From Bacteroidales bacterium (lineage in GTDB: Bacteria; Bacteroidota; Bacteroidia; Bacteroidales; VadinHA17), in NCBI GenBank assembly GCA_021157415.1, contig JAGGWN010000046.1, positions 18,839 through 82,838 of the forward strand: a stretch of DNA of 64,000 nt, written 5' to 3'. The notes beneath the pieces are model-generated. The model searched no databases and was not told the DNA's origin. It worked only from the letters and a program-made list of their open reading frames with translations. How positions within the stretch are numbered: the first letter of the stretch is position 1; every line of letters begins with the position of its first letter. Of this stretch, positions 8,951 to 17,881 are shown one piece after another. The position numbers and the translations under genes were made by a program.

Positions 8951-10144
8951 ATGACGGTATATGCTTTGGAAGAAAAGCAGTTCCCGATGGTAGCCACCAC
9001 CTTTCAGGGGTTGGAGGGGGTTCTGGCGGAAGAGGTGATGAGACTGAACGGGATAGAGATAAGAGAAAAAAGCCGGGCGGTAACTTTCCGGGGAAACAAG
9101 AAACTGTTGTATGCCGCCAACTATCATCTGCGTACGGCGTTACGCATATTGCGTGTGATAGCGGAGTTTCAGGCTACCGATGATAAAACATTGTACAATA
9201 CCCTGTATGATCTGCCCTGGGAAACTGTTTTTAGCAACCATCAGAAGTTCGTCGTGGATGCGGTGATCCATTCCCCTTATTTTAAGCATTCTCATTTTAT
9301 TGAACAACGGGTTAAGGATGCCGTGGTGGATCATTTCCGGGATAAAACAGGTAGTCGTCCCGGGGTGGACAAGGAGTCTCCTGACATACGCCTGAACATT
9401 CAGATTTCCGGGAAGAAATGTGTTTTATCCATGGATAGTTCCGGGGACTCGCTGCATAAAAGAGGATACCGGGTCCGGCACGGACTGGCCAGCCTCAATG
9501 AAGTGCTGGCTGCGGGGATGATCCTGTTGAGCGGCTGGCAGGGAAACGTGCCTTTTATTGATCCTATGTGTGGTTCCGGAACATTGCCTATCGAGGCAGC
9601 TATGTTTGCAATGGATGTTCCTCCCGGATTTATGCGTAATAAATATGCTTTTATCAAATGGAAAGATTATGATGCTACACTCTATCAGGTGATAAAAAAT
9701 ATGTATACCGGTGGACGGCAGCGTCCCCGTCCCCTGATACTGGGCTGTGACCGTTCGGCGGTAGCCATTCGTCTGGCACGACTGAATGTGACAAATGCTG
9801 GATTGGAAGATATGGTGAAACTTAGAATAATGCCTATCCGGGAACTGACCAGGCCTGCAGGGAAACCGGGAATTATTATTACAAATCCGCCGTTTGGAAA
9901 ACGCATGAGACCCCGCGATCTGGGAAATATTTATCGCTCAATCGGGAAGGTGCTTAAAAACACCTTCCCTGGTTATGACGCATGGATCCTCAGTAGCAAC
10001 AACCAGGCCTTTAAATGGATCGGGCTGAAGCCATCTAACCGGTATGAGTTAAACCACGGAGGACTTAAAGTCTTTCTTAAAAAATTTCCGGTGAGAGAAA
10101 ATCACAGTCCGAACGTTATACCTGGTAATTGGAAAAAACAATAA
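8951..10144 (+). CDS. THUMP-domain 23S rRNA guanine-N2 methyltransferase (RlmL/YpsC-like)
   Basis: A 397-residue class I SAM-dependent RNA methyltransferase. The N-terminal ferredoxin-like and THUMP region (about residues 10-165) precedes a Rossmann methyltransferase domain with the SAM motif FIDPMCGSGTLPIEAAMFA near 198 and the catalytic NPPFGKR near 315. This is the layout of the N-terminal half of E. coli RlmL, which makes m2G2445 in 23S rRNA; the RlmK half is not present, as in YpsC-type proteins. The exact target base is inferred from the family. Confidence 0.9.
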   Translation: MTVYALEEKQFPMVATTFQGLEGVLAEEVMRLNGIEIREKSRAVTFRGNKKLLYAANYHLRTALRILRVIAEFQATDDKTLYNTLYDLPWETVFSNHQKFVVDAVIHSPYFKHSHFIEQRVKDAVVDHFRDKTGSRPGVDKESPDIRLNIQISGKKCVLSMDSSGDSLHKRGYRVRHGLASLNEVLAAGMILLSGWQGNVPFIDPMCGSGTLPIEAAMFAMDVPPGFMRNKYAFIKWKDYDATLYQVIKNMYTGGRQRPRPLILGCDRSAVAIRLARLNVTNAGLEDMVKLRIMPIRELTRPAGKPGIIITNPPFGKRMRPRDLGNIYRSIGKVLKNTFPGYDAWILSSNNQAFKWIGLKPSNRYELNHGGLKVFLKKFPVRENHSPNVIPGNWKKQ

Positions 10145-10208
10145 ACAGCGCAGCTTATTTTAAGAATATAATATACAGGAATTGTTTAGTTTTTACAGGA
10201 AGAAAAGG

Positions 10209-10236
10209 TTTGTTTTAATAGATTTTTTTATATTTG
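10209..10236 (+). promoter_or_regulatory. candidate promoter of the siaB-like/siaC-like pair
   Basis: TTTG (10209-10212), 16 bases, then TATATTTG (10229-10236), a perfect TAnnTTTG box. Spacing is slightly short. About 45 bases upstream of the ATG at 10282. Confidence 0.5.
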
Positions 10237-10281
10237 TTACATTAATTATTTGGCTAAAGGATTAATTAATTCACATTTCGA

Positions 10282-10854
10282 ATGAATTTTAGCATTGAAG
10301 ATTATTATGCTGACCTGATTGACGGAAATGTCCTTTTGGCCTATAAGGGAAGTATCAATACCGAACTTATAAACAATGTTCTCGATACGATAGAGTCTAA
10401 GTTACAGGATTTTAATGAGCCTTCCAAAGTCCGTAAGAAAGTTTATAATGTATTGGTTGAGAGCTTACAGAATTTATTTCACCATATTGATGATCTGCCG
10501 GATGAGTACAAGGATGATTTTGAATCCAGGTTTGGCATTCTGGTAGTTTCTAAGGAAGGGAACAAATACAGGATCTCAACGGGAAACTTTATCAGAAATG
10601 ATAAGATTGCCTATTTGAAAGAGAAAATTGACCAGATAAACTCCAGCAACAGGGAAGAGTTGAAAGAGATGTATAAGTTTATTCTTAATCATCAGAAATT
10701 ATCCGAAAAAGGAGGAGGAGGACTCGGACTGGTTGATATTGCGCGCAAAACAGGCAATAAACTGAAATATACGTTTGTGCCGTTTGACGACGAATATTCT
10801 TTCTACAACCTGGATGTATTTGTTGATGAAGTCATTGAAAAAAAAAACAGTTAA
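10282..10854 (+). CDS. SiaB-family protein kinase
   Basis: A 190-residue histidine-kinase-like (GHKL) ATPase. An N-box-like helix (LVESLQNLFHH near residue 60) and a glycine-rich ATP-lid motif (EKGGGGLGLVDIARKTG near 145) are visible, but no His-containing dimerisation domain and no sensor domain. In Pseudomonas aeruginosa SiaB phosphorylates a threonine of SiaC, which then no longer activates the diguanylate cyclase SiaD. The next gene, 11 bases downstream, encodes the SiaC-family substrate, which strongly supports the assignment. A SiaA phosphatase and SiaD cyclase are not in the window. Confidence 0.88.
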   Translation: MNFSIEDYYADLIDGNVLLAYKGSINTELINNVLDTIESKLQDFNEPSKVRKKVYNVLVESLQNLFHHIDDLPDEYKDDFESRFGILVVSKEGNKYRISTGNFIRNDKIAYLKEKIDQINSSNREELKEMYKFILNHQKLSEKGGGGLGLVDIARKTGNKLKYTFVPFDDEYSFYNLDVFVDEVIEKKNS

Positions 10855-10865
10855 ATATTCAGCTT

Positions 10866-11246
10866 ATGGAACCATTGATCATTGAAGGGACACCGAAAAC
10901 TCCGACAGTTCGTTTTGATGCTGAAAAAGGAGTTATTGAGATAAAAGGAAGGTCAATTCCTGAAAACTCGGTAGAATTTTACAAGCCTCTTGTTGACTGG
11001 CTTGAAGAATATAAAAAGAATCCGAAACCCAAAACCACGGTGAATATTCAACTGGAGTATTTTAATACCAGCTCATCCAAGTGTATTCTGGATGTTTTCA
11101 AGAAACTTGAGGCGATTCATAAAGCTAAAAATGAGGTGGAAATAAACTGGTATTATGAGGAGGATGATGAGGATATGCTCGAAGCGGGAGAAGATTATGA
11201 ATCCATTATCAGAATCCCTTTCAAGATGATTGAGATTGTTGAGTAG
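10866..11246 (+). CDS. SiaC-family regulatory phosphoprotein (DUF1987)
   Basis: A 126-residue acidic protein of the DUF1987/SiaC family. The conserved segment LEYFNTSSSKCILDVFKKLE contains Thr68, matching the phosphorylated threonine reported for P. aeruginosa SiaC, and the C-terminal half reads VEINWYYEEDDEDMLEAGEDY, also family-typical. It is presumably phosphorylated by the SiaB-like kinase encoded directly upstream. What it controls here is unknown because no diguanylate cyclase is nearby; the convergent neighbour is an unrelated ABC transporter. Confidence 0.9.
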   Translation: MEPLIIEGTPKTPTVRFDAEKGVIEIKGRSIPENSVEFYKPLVDWLEEYKKNPKPKTTVNIQLEYFNTSSSKCILDVFKKLEAIHKAKNEVEINWYYEEDDEDMLEAGEDYESIIRIPFKMIEIVE

Positions 11247-11268
11247 TGTATTGTCTTGTTTCCACTAT

Positions 11269-11304
11269 AAAAAAGGTTGCCTTTTCGTTGCAACCTTTTT
11301 TTTT
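11269..11304. terminator. bidirectional Rho-independent terminator
   Basis: AAAAAAGGTTGC (11269-11280) pairs with GCAACC and the following T-run (11290-11304) around a nine-base loop. The A-run on one side and T-run on the other terminate both the siaB/siaC transcript (plus) and the convergent ABC transporter transcript (minus). Confidence 0.85.
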
Positions 11305-11324
11305 GGGGGGATGAATCCGTAATC

Positions 11325-14300
11325 TTATTCTTCTTCCGGGAAAAGTCTGGAGGACCAGTGTTCCATCTGATCCAGGAATCGTTTGAACAGTCTGTATTGA
11401 AGGATCAGATAGAACATGAAGGCCATTCCCCAGATTACAATAATATTTACCCAGAAAGTAGGGACAAAAGACCCGAAAAACTTTTTGCGGGGGGCATAAA
11501 ACTGTGCTTTGACAAATTTGTAAGGGGGATCCAGGTAAATAGGATCCATTTTTTGTATGATCTGTCCTTTGTAAATCACAATTCTGTTTTTTCCGTTTTT
11601 ATTGGTTACAAATTCTTTCAAACGGTCATTCAAATATTGTTCTTTCAATTTGATAAATCCCTCTTTGTCTTTGTTCACCATATCAGAGATGATCTGATCC
11701 TTTTTGTTGCTGGCAAGGTTGTAATATTTTTTGTAATAATTTTTGACGGTTTCAAGATAAAGCCGGATTTTACGGAGCAGTTCGGGAGTGATATCCTTAT
11801 GCACCAACCGCTGATATTCCCCAAACGGGATCCGTGGATTTTTTTGCAGTTCTTTCCCGATTTCGTTGGTAAGGATCGTCAGATCTGACAGCACCTGGTT
11901 TTTCTTTTCAGGTTTGTTGTAATTTCTTTCAACCTGATCAAGTCTGGATTTAAGTTCGTTATACCAGTATATCTTTTTGAAGTCAGCAATACTCATCATT
12001 TTATCCAGGGGATAAAAATGTTTTTCGTATTTATTCTCCATATATTGATATACTGCCAGGGCTTCGTAAGCCCAGCGAGCAGAGAAAGCTTCGCCATAAA
12101 AGGGTATCTTGGCAGGGGAAGAAATGGCAGGGTTCAGTTTTTCATATTTTACCAGAACCCCGCTAAGCACGATCTGAGGTATTACAAGGAAGGGTATTAA
12201 TATGTAGATGGTAACGACCGTTTTGAAACTGTCCGAAATGACCAGGCCCATAAGGTTCGAGGAAGCCCATGTTGCAAACAAAACCAGCCAGTATTGCCAG
12301 AACATCCCATGGATTTCCATGATAGCATTTCCCACCAGGACAAAGGTGAAAGCCTGGACTGCAGAGATACCGAACTGGACAGCTACCTTGGACAACAGGT
12401 AACTGGACCAGCTCAGGTTTAAAAATGCTTCTCTCTTCAGTATTTTACGGTCTTTGATGATCTCTTCTGCGCTTACGGTTAGTCCCATGAAAATGGCAAT
12501 GATAACCGCCATGAAAAGATAGACCGGAAGGTTGTCATTATTGATCAGGGTATAACCTGTAGTGCCGGTTTCATCGTAATACTTAATAAGAAAAGCCAAA
12601 AAGAAAGCAAGTACCGGGGCTTCCAGAAAATTGATCACCAGATACTGGGTGTTGGACAATTTGGAGAGGATGTCCCTTTTGGTAAAAACCATCCACTGGA
12701 TTACTTTCCGGGGTATCTTGAAATTAATGGGGGGAATATTTCCTGTTTTAATCTCTTTAGGTTCGGTATCCGGAAAATTCTCCTTGAAGATTTTGTTCCA
12801 TTCACTGGGGGAGAGCTTGCGTGTCCCCGTTACTTTGCCATATTCATCCAGCACCTGCGTCTCAATGATGTTGAAAACCTGCTCAACATTTACATTCCCG
12901 CAAACATGACACTCACTTTCATTCCAGTTGGCATAATGCATCTCTTTCTTAAAATGAGTGAGCGAGTCAACCGGATTGCCGTTAAAAATAAGATAACCTC
13001 CATTATCCAGAATGAGTAGGTTATCGAACATTTTAAAGATATCTGAAGAAGGCTGGTGGATTACTACGAAGACCAGTTTTCCTTTGAGGGCAAGTTCTTT
13101 TAACAGGTCCATGATGTTTTCCGAATCCCTGGAAGAGAGGCCGGAAGTCGGTTCATCCAGGAACAGGATGGGCGGCTCGCGAATCAGTTCGAGAGCGATA
13201 TTTAATCTTTTGCGCTGTCCGCCACTGATCTTTTTGTTGAGAGGGGATCCTACCAACAGGTCTTTGATCTCCAGTAACCCCAGACTGTTCAATACATTGT
13301 TTACCGCTTCATTGAGTTGTTCTTCCGTATAGTTTCCAAAACAAAGTTTGGCATTAAAGTAAAGATTCTGATATACGGTAAGCTCCTCAATGAGTAAATC
13401 ATCCTGCGAAACAAATCCGATCAGACCCTCAATTTTTTCTTTTTCGGCGTGAATGTTTACCCCGTTGATAAGGACTTCCCCTTTGGTAGGAGAATTTGTT
13501 CCGTTCAGCACATTCAACAGGGTGGATTTGCCGGCTCCACTGGCTCCCATGATCCCGAATAGTTTGCCCGATTCGGCCTCAAAGCTCATTTCGTGGATGC
13601 CGATTTTGCCTCCTTTAAAGCGATACTCTATATTCCTGACCTGATAATAGAGTTTCTCTTTGATACGGTCTTCCTGGAAACGACTTAATACGTCACTGTA
13701 ATAAACGGGTTTCCCTTTTCTGTCACGAAGGGATGAACCGGTATTAAAGACATATATCCTGTCCTGATGAAGAAGCTGGCTGTTCATGTAAAGTTCACTT
13801 TCCCCAAGATACTTGATCAGAAAAACATTTCCGGTATTGATGTGATAAATAGAGATCTCCCCGTTTGTCCCGGGACGATGAATATATTTTATCTCCTGGC
13901 CGGGTCGGTGAACTTTGCCTGAAACAATAAGGATATTGGGAGAGTCGGGTAACGTTTCTATGGGGTTCAAAATGAATTCGGCCATTTCGTCAAATTCACT
14001 TTCCGGGAAATTAAAAGTGTCGGCCACCGTATTGATAAAGGCCATTTCCTGTTCGGTTACGGTCTCTCCGTCGGAACGTGCAAATTCCAGCAACTGAAAC
14101 AGTACGATGATTTTTTGCTGTTGAGTCAGCTCTTCATTGATCTCGGTGCATATCTTCAACACCCGGACGGAAGAGGAAGAAATACGGTGTACCCGTTTTT
14201 CTTTGACCTTCTGTTTTTCCTGATGAAGCTTATAATAATGATCAAATATTCTCAGGTATTCATCTACCAGCTCCTGATTGAGCTCACGTTTCAGAAAGGA

Positions 14301-14393
14301 TTCAACGACACTTCTGCGATCCGACCTGTTACTTTCCGGTCTGGCAATAATCGCAAAAAGCTGCATTAAAGCTTTTAGAATTTTTTCACTCAT
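11325..14393 (-). CDS. TerB-like/ABCG-type ABC transporter fusion (ATPase plus permease)
   Basis: A 1022-residue multidomain protein. The N-terminal ~150 residues resemble a TerB-like helical domain (LLEFARSDGETVTEQEMAFI, acidic metal-type helix pair). A middle region of about 90 residues (NILIVSGKVHRPGQEIKY onward) may be an FHA-like or nucleotide-sensing linker. The ABC ATPase follows (Walker A GIMGASGAGKSTLLN, signature SGGQRKRLN, Walker B ILFLDEPTSGL), then an ABC2-type membrane domain with about six helices split by a large charged insert of about 190 residues before the last helix. This order matches ABCG/White half-transporters. Substrate unknown. A CxxC pair (ECHVCGNVNVEQVF) sits between ATPase and permease. 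Confidence 0.87.
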   Translation of the reverse strand: MSEKILKALMQLFAIIARPESNRSDRRSVVESFLKRELNQELVDEYLRIFDHYYKLHQEKQKVKEKRVHRISSSSVRVLKICTEINEELTQQQKIIVLFQLLEFARSDGETVTEQEMAFINTVADTFNFPESEFDEMAEFILNPIETLPDSPNILIVSGKVHRPGQEIKYIHRPGTNGEISIYHINTGNVFLIKYLGESELYMNSQLLHQDRIYVFNTGSSLRDRKGKPVYYSDVLSRFQEDRIKEKLYYQVRNIEYRFKGGKIGIHEMSFEAESGKLFGIMGASGAGKSTLLNVLNGTNSPTKGEVLINGVNIHAEKEKIEGLIGFVSQDDLLIEELTVYQNLYFNAKLCFGNYTEEQLNEAVNNVLNSLGLLEIKDLLVGSPLNKKISGGQRKRLNIALELIREPPILFLDEPTSGLSSRDSENIMDLLKELALKGKLVFVVIHQPSSDIFKMFDNLLILDNGGYLIFNGNPVDSLTHFKKEMHYANWNESECHVCGNVNVEQVFNIIETQVLDEYGKVTGTRKLSPSEWNKIFKENFPDTEPKEIKTGNIPPINFKIPRKVIQWMVFTKRDILSKLSNTQYLVINFLEAPVLAFFLAFLIKYYDETGTTGYTLINNDNLPVYLFMAVIIAIFMGLTVSAEEIIKDRKILKREAFLNLSWSSYLLSKVAVQFGISAVQAFTFVLVGNAIMEIHGMFWQYWLVLFATWASSNLMGLVISDSFKTVVTIYILIPFLVIPQIVLSGVLVKYEKLNPAISSPAKIPFYGEAFSARWAYEALAVYQYMENKYEKHFYPLDKMMSIADFKKIYWYNELKSRLDQVERNYNKPEKKNQVLSDLTILTNEIGKELQKNPRIPFGEYQRLVHKDITPELLRKIRLYLETVKNYYKKYYNLASNKKDQIISDMVNKDKEGFIKLKEQYLNDRLKEFVTNKNGKNRIVIYKGQIIQKMDPIYLDPPYKFVKAQFYAPRKKFFGSFVPTFWVNIIVIWGMAFMFYLILQYRLFKRFLDQMEHWSSRLFPEEE

Positions 14394-14528
14394 CCCTTAT
14401 GTAAATGTTCTTCCCTTAAAAGCATGTCAAAATACAAAAACTTTCAGTAATTAACCAAATTCTTCTATAAACAATTTTTTCTACACGCCTGATTCCCGGA
14501 TATGAAAAGCCCCTTCTGTTTTTTTATA

Positions 14529-14536
14529 TACTTTTG
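14529..14536 (+). promoter_or_regulatory. candidate -7 box of the THEP1 fusion gene
   Basis: TACTTTTG matches TAnnTTTG and lies 16 bases before the TTG start at 14553. No clear -33 TTG is seen. Confidence 0.4.
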
Positions 14537-14552
14537 GGCAATTATTTAAAAT

Positions 14553-16289
14553 TTGAATACACAACGTATAAATAACAAATGGTTGAAAGCTGCCGTGATA
14601 GGCAGTTACTGGGGTACGCTGGAGATTGTGATGGGCAGTTTTTTTCACAATATGCGTTTTCCCATGTCCGGGACAATCTTATCATTTTTCTCAGTGATTC
14701 TTTTGGTTTCTTTTTCGAGGATATGGAGAGAAAACGGATTGTTCTGGCGGGCAAGCCTGATCGCGGCCCTGATGAAATCCATCTCTCCCAGTGCAGTGAT
14801 TCTGGGCCCTATGACCGGGATCATGCTGGAGGGGTTTCTTATGGAATCTTTTGTTTTTCTGTTGGGGAAAAATATTGCCGGATACATTGCAGGTGGAGCT
14901 ATGGCTGTATTCAGTGCTTTACTGCATAAGCTGATCACCTTATTGGTGCTGTATGGGTACAACCTGGTCCGTTTACTGGTCTATCTGTATCAATATGCGC
15001 TGAAGAAAATGAATATACATACATCCGGACAGGATGCCTGGCTTATTGTGGCTTTGTTTGTTTCCATTTATCTGGCAGTAGGATCACTGGCTGCATTTAT
15101 CGGGTACTTTATAGGGAACAGGGTGTGCAAATTGAACAAAAACAATGCTCTTTCCTTATCCGGTCCATTGCCCTCCGGTTTCTCTTTTTCTTCCGGCTAT
15201 TCCATTGCCTGGCTCCTGCTTCACCTTGTGTTGTTAAGTGCGTTTTTATGGGTTACCGGGCACCTCCCTCTGGGATATGCTTCTCTGTTGGTATTTGCAT
15301 ACGTTGCCGTATCTATCCTTCGCTACAAACAAGCGGTCAGGCATTTGAAAAAACCTTTTTTCTGGATACAGCTTGTCATCATAACCCTTGTGGCTTCGCT
15401 GGTATGGAATGGTATTGAGTCGGGTAATCTTTTTAACAGGGAGGGGCTGATGACGGGATTACAGATGAATCTGCGTGCCATCCTGGTGATGGTGTCCTTT
15501 TCGGCCATCAGTGTAGAGTTAAGGAATCCATTGGTGAGGGTCGTCTTGTTTAAAAGGGGTTTTGCCCAGTTGTATCTTTCCCTGAATCTGGCCTTTTCGT
15601 CCTTGCCATTACTCATGGAAGCTTTTGCCAGACCTCGTGAGATCATAAAAAAGCCGGTATCTGTCATCACTAAGACCCTTTCGCTGGCAGAAAGTCTGTT
15701 GAAGAGTTTTTCGAAATACCTGGACCGGCAGCCCTTGATCTATCTTGTTACCGGTGCTGTAGGGGCCGGAAAGACTCTCTGGCTGAAAGAATTAATAGCG
15801 GAACTGAAAAAAACGGGCCTGAAACCGGCAGGTTTGTTGGCTGAAGGAATCATGGAAAACAGTCAAAAGAAAGGGTACCGACTGGTGTCGGTGACTGACG
15901 GAGAATCGAAACCTTTTGGTTTTGCGAGTGAAAAAAAAGGGAGAATATCTACGGGTAAATTTACTTTTTATCCTGATGCCATCCATTGGGGAGAGGATGT
16001 ATTGTGGAAAAGTCTTTCCGACAATACGGATGTATTGATTATTGATGAGGTGGGATCTCTTGAACTAAAAGGACAGGGATGGGCAAAAGTGATTGCCGGT
16101 CTTTTGAAGGAAAGCCCTGTCCCACAGGTGTGGGCGGTGCGGTCGCGTCTGGTCGATGCGGTACAGGCTGCCTGGAATTTCCATGCAGCAGGGATTCTGG
16201 AAGTAGGGAAAGACACTCCCCGGGATCTGGTGGAGAAACTAAAAAACCACCACTCAGATTCCCATCAACAAAACCCCACCCTCCAATAA
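14553..16289 (+). CDS. membrane protein fused to THEP1-type NTPase (ECF S/T-like domains)
   Basis: A 578-residue, apparently three-part protein. Residues 10-150 (GSYWGTLEIVMGSFFHNMRF, GPMTGIMLEGFLMES) resemble an ECF-transporter S component. Residues 190-390 form a second multi-helix region whose end (GLMTGLQMNLRAILVMVSFS...SLNLAFSSLPLLMEAFARP) looks like an EcfT coupling subunit. The C-terminal ~180 residues are a P-loop NTPase of the THEP1/NTPase_1 family: Walker A VTGAVGAGKTLW, GLLAEGIME, Walker B VLIIDEVGSLEL. In ordinary ECF systems the ATPases are ABC proteins, so this pairing is unusual. Start is TTG at 14553; no better start precedes the first helix. Transport role is inference. Confidence 0.75.
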   Translation: MNTQRINNKWLKAAVIGSYWGTLEIVMGSFFHNMRFPMSGTILSFFSVILLVSFSRIWRENGLFWRASLIAALMKSISPSAVILGPMTGIMLEGFLMESFVFLLGKNIAGYIAGGAMAVFSALLHKLITLLVLYGYNLVRLLVYLYQYALKKMNIHTSGQDAWLIVALFVSIYLAVGSLAAFIGYFIGNRVCKLNKNNALSLSGPLPSGFSFSSGYSIAWLLLHLVLLSAFLWVTGHLPLGYASLLVFAYVAVSILRYKQAVRHLKKPFFWIQLVIITLVASLVWNGIESGNLFNREGLMTGLQMNLRAILVMVSFSAISVELRNPLVRVVLFKRGFAQLYLSLNLAFSSLPLLMEAFARPREIIKKPVSVITKTLSLAESLLKSFSKYLDRQPLIYLVTGAVGAGKTLWLKELIAELKKTGLKPAGLLAEGIMENSQKKGYRLVSVTDGESKPFGFASEKKGRISTGKFTFYPDAIHWGEDVLWKSLSDNTDVLIIDEVGSLELKGQGWAKVIAGLLKESPVPQVWAVRSRLVDAVQAAWNFHAAGILEVGKDTPRDLVEKLKNHHSDSHQQNPTLQ

Positions 16290-16313
16290 ATTTGCAACCT
16301 CCGGTAGGCTATA

Positions 16314-17858
16314 TTACCTCTCCTGTCTGTCAACAACTCCCAGCCTGAATGCTTTTGAAGGAACATGAGCTTCTTTCATAATCTTTTTTATTTTATCAAC
16401 AACCTGGGGCTTTTCCGAAGATATGTCATGACTTTCCTGAATATCCGTATTCAGGTCATACAGTTTTATTCTCATATTTCCTTTAAAAATACTGTCTCTG
16501 ATTGCTTTCCAGTGGCCCATGCGTACAGCTTGCTGACCGGTATAAGCCGGGAACTCCCAGTACAGGTACTCATGTCTTTTCTGTTTTCCCTCTTGCAACA
16601 AGGCTGGCAGGAAACTGATCCCGTCGGTACTGTCGGGAGCCTGCACGCCGGCCAGGTCGCACAATGTAGGTAACACATCCCAAAAAGCCCCGACAAAGTT
16701 GCTTTGAGATCCCGGTTTGATATGACCCGGCCAGTAAGCGATCAAAGGTTCCCGAATCCCTCCTTCGCGGGTAAATCCCTTTCCCCAACCGTAATCTGCT
16801 TTAAAGGGTTTGGCACTGTCAAAGAATCTGGTGTCTACTCCTCCTACGTAGGTGGGCCCATTGTCGCTGGTAAAAAAGATAATGGTGTTGTTCAATAATC
16901 TCAGTTCTTTCAGTTTATCCACAATCTGTCCCACCTGATTATCCAGATAACTGATCATGGCAGCATAGGTAGCCCGGGGATACCGGCAGGGAAGATAGCC
17001 ATGGTTGCCGGTATAAGGCTCTTCCTCCCCGAATATTTTGTGGTATTTCTCTATCCATTTGTCAGGTGCCTGCAGTGCCACATGAGGTATGGTAGTAGGA
17101 TAATACAGGAAAAAAGGATGCTCCTTGTTTTCTTCTATAAAATGGAGTGCTTCTTTGATCATCAGATCGGGGGCATATGCTTTACCCTTATATTGCTCAT
17201 AGCTTTCAGGGTCGTATGGATCGGCATCCACGGGTAGTTTTTGGTGCGGTGAAAAAAGTTTGTTGTCCAACGGCACTTTCGTGTCGTTTCTCCATAGATG
17301 TCCCGGATAATAATTATGAGCCTGACGCTGACAGTTGTATCCGAAGAACAGGTCAAACCCCTGTTGTGTAGGGCGTCCGTCGGTGAGAGGTCCGCCGAGA
17401 CCCCATTTGCCGATGGCCGCTGTTTTATAACCTGCAGCCTGCAGCAGGGTTCCAAGAGTTTGTGTTCCTTTTCGCAAAGGATATTGCCCTTCCAGGTTCG
17501 GATCATGAGAGGCTTTGATGTAATCCCATACGTCTCCTCTTTTGGCCATTTCATTGTTGCCCCTGATCTGGGCATGCCCCGGATGACGTCCTGTCAACAG
17601 CATACAGCGTGCAGGGGCACAAACAGGGGCCCCTGAATAAAAATCGGTGAATTTCATGCCGTTCTCAGCCAGTTTGTCAATGTTGGGAGTCCGGATTTTC
17701 CCCTGTCCGTAACAACCCAACTCGCCATAGCCCAGGTCATCGGCCATGATGAAAACTATGTTCGGTTTTTCTTTTTTTTTGGTTATTTTGGCCGTACAGG
17801 AAGGTAAAAGGAATATGACTGTAAGAAACAGTGCGCCCGGTAGAATTAATCGTTTCAT
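16314..17858 (-). CDS. sulfatase lipoprotein (arylsulfatase A-like family)
   Basis: A 514-residue type I sulfatase. A lipoprotein signal ends at LLPSC (Cys21). The metal-binding PNIVFIMADDLGYGELGCYG starts near residue 32 and the modification motif CAPAR (Cys80) fits C-x-P-x-R, so activity needs conversion to formylglycine by an anaerobic or aerobic maturase not seen here. TSDNGP near residue 310 supplies further metal ligands. Family resemblance is to arylsulfatase A/N-acetylgalactosamine-6-sulfatase. It starts 23 bases after citF ends, so it could be cotranscribed with the citrate lyase genes, a combination without obvious logic. Confidence 0.92.
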   Translation of the reverse strand: MKRLILPGALFLTVIFLLPSCTAKITKKKEKPNIVFIMADDLGYGELGCYGQGKIRTPNIDKLAENGMKFTDFYSGAPVCAPARCMLLTGRHPGHAQIRGNNEMAKRGDVWDYIKASHDPNLEGQYPLRKGTQTLGTLLQAAGYKTAAIGKWGLGGPLTDGRPTQQGFDLFFGYNCQRQAHNYYPGHLWRNDTKVPLDNKLFSPHQKLPVDADPYDPESYEQYKGKAYAPDLMIKEALHFIEENKEHPFFLYYPTTIPHVALQAPDKWIEKYHKIFGEEEPYTGNHGYLPCRYPRATYAAMISYLDNQVGQIVDKLKELRLLNNTIIFFTSDNGPTYVGGVDTRFFDSAKPFKADYGWGKGFTREGGIREPLIAYWPGHIKPGSQSNFVGAFWDVLPTLCDLAGVQAPDSTDGISFLPALLQEGKQKRHEYLYWEFPAYTGQQAVRMGHWKAIRDSIFKGNMRIKLYDLNTDIQESHDISSEKPQVVDKIKKIMKEAHVPSKAFRLGVVDRQER

Positions 17859-17881
17859 GATTTTTTATTTTAAATTATCTG

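Noticed and set aside
8674..9000. Minus-strand ORF across the first MITE-like element
   Set aside because: It runs antisense through the kinase gene and non-coding repeat, with low-complexity hydrophobic composition; a shadow frame.
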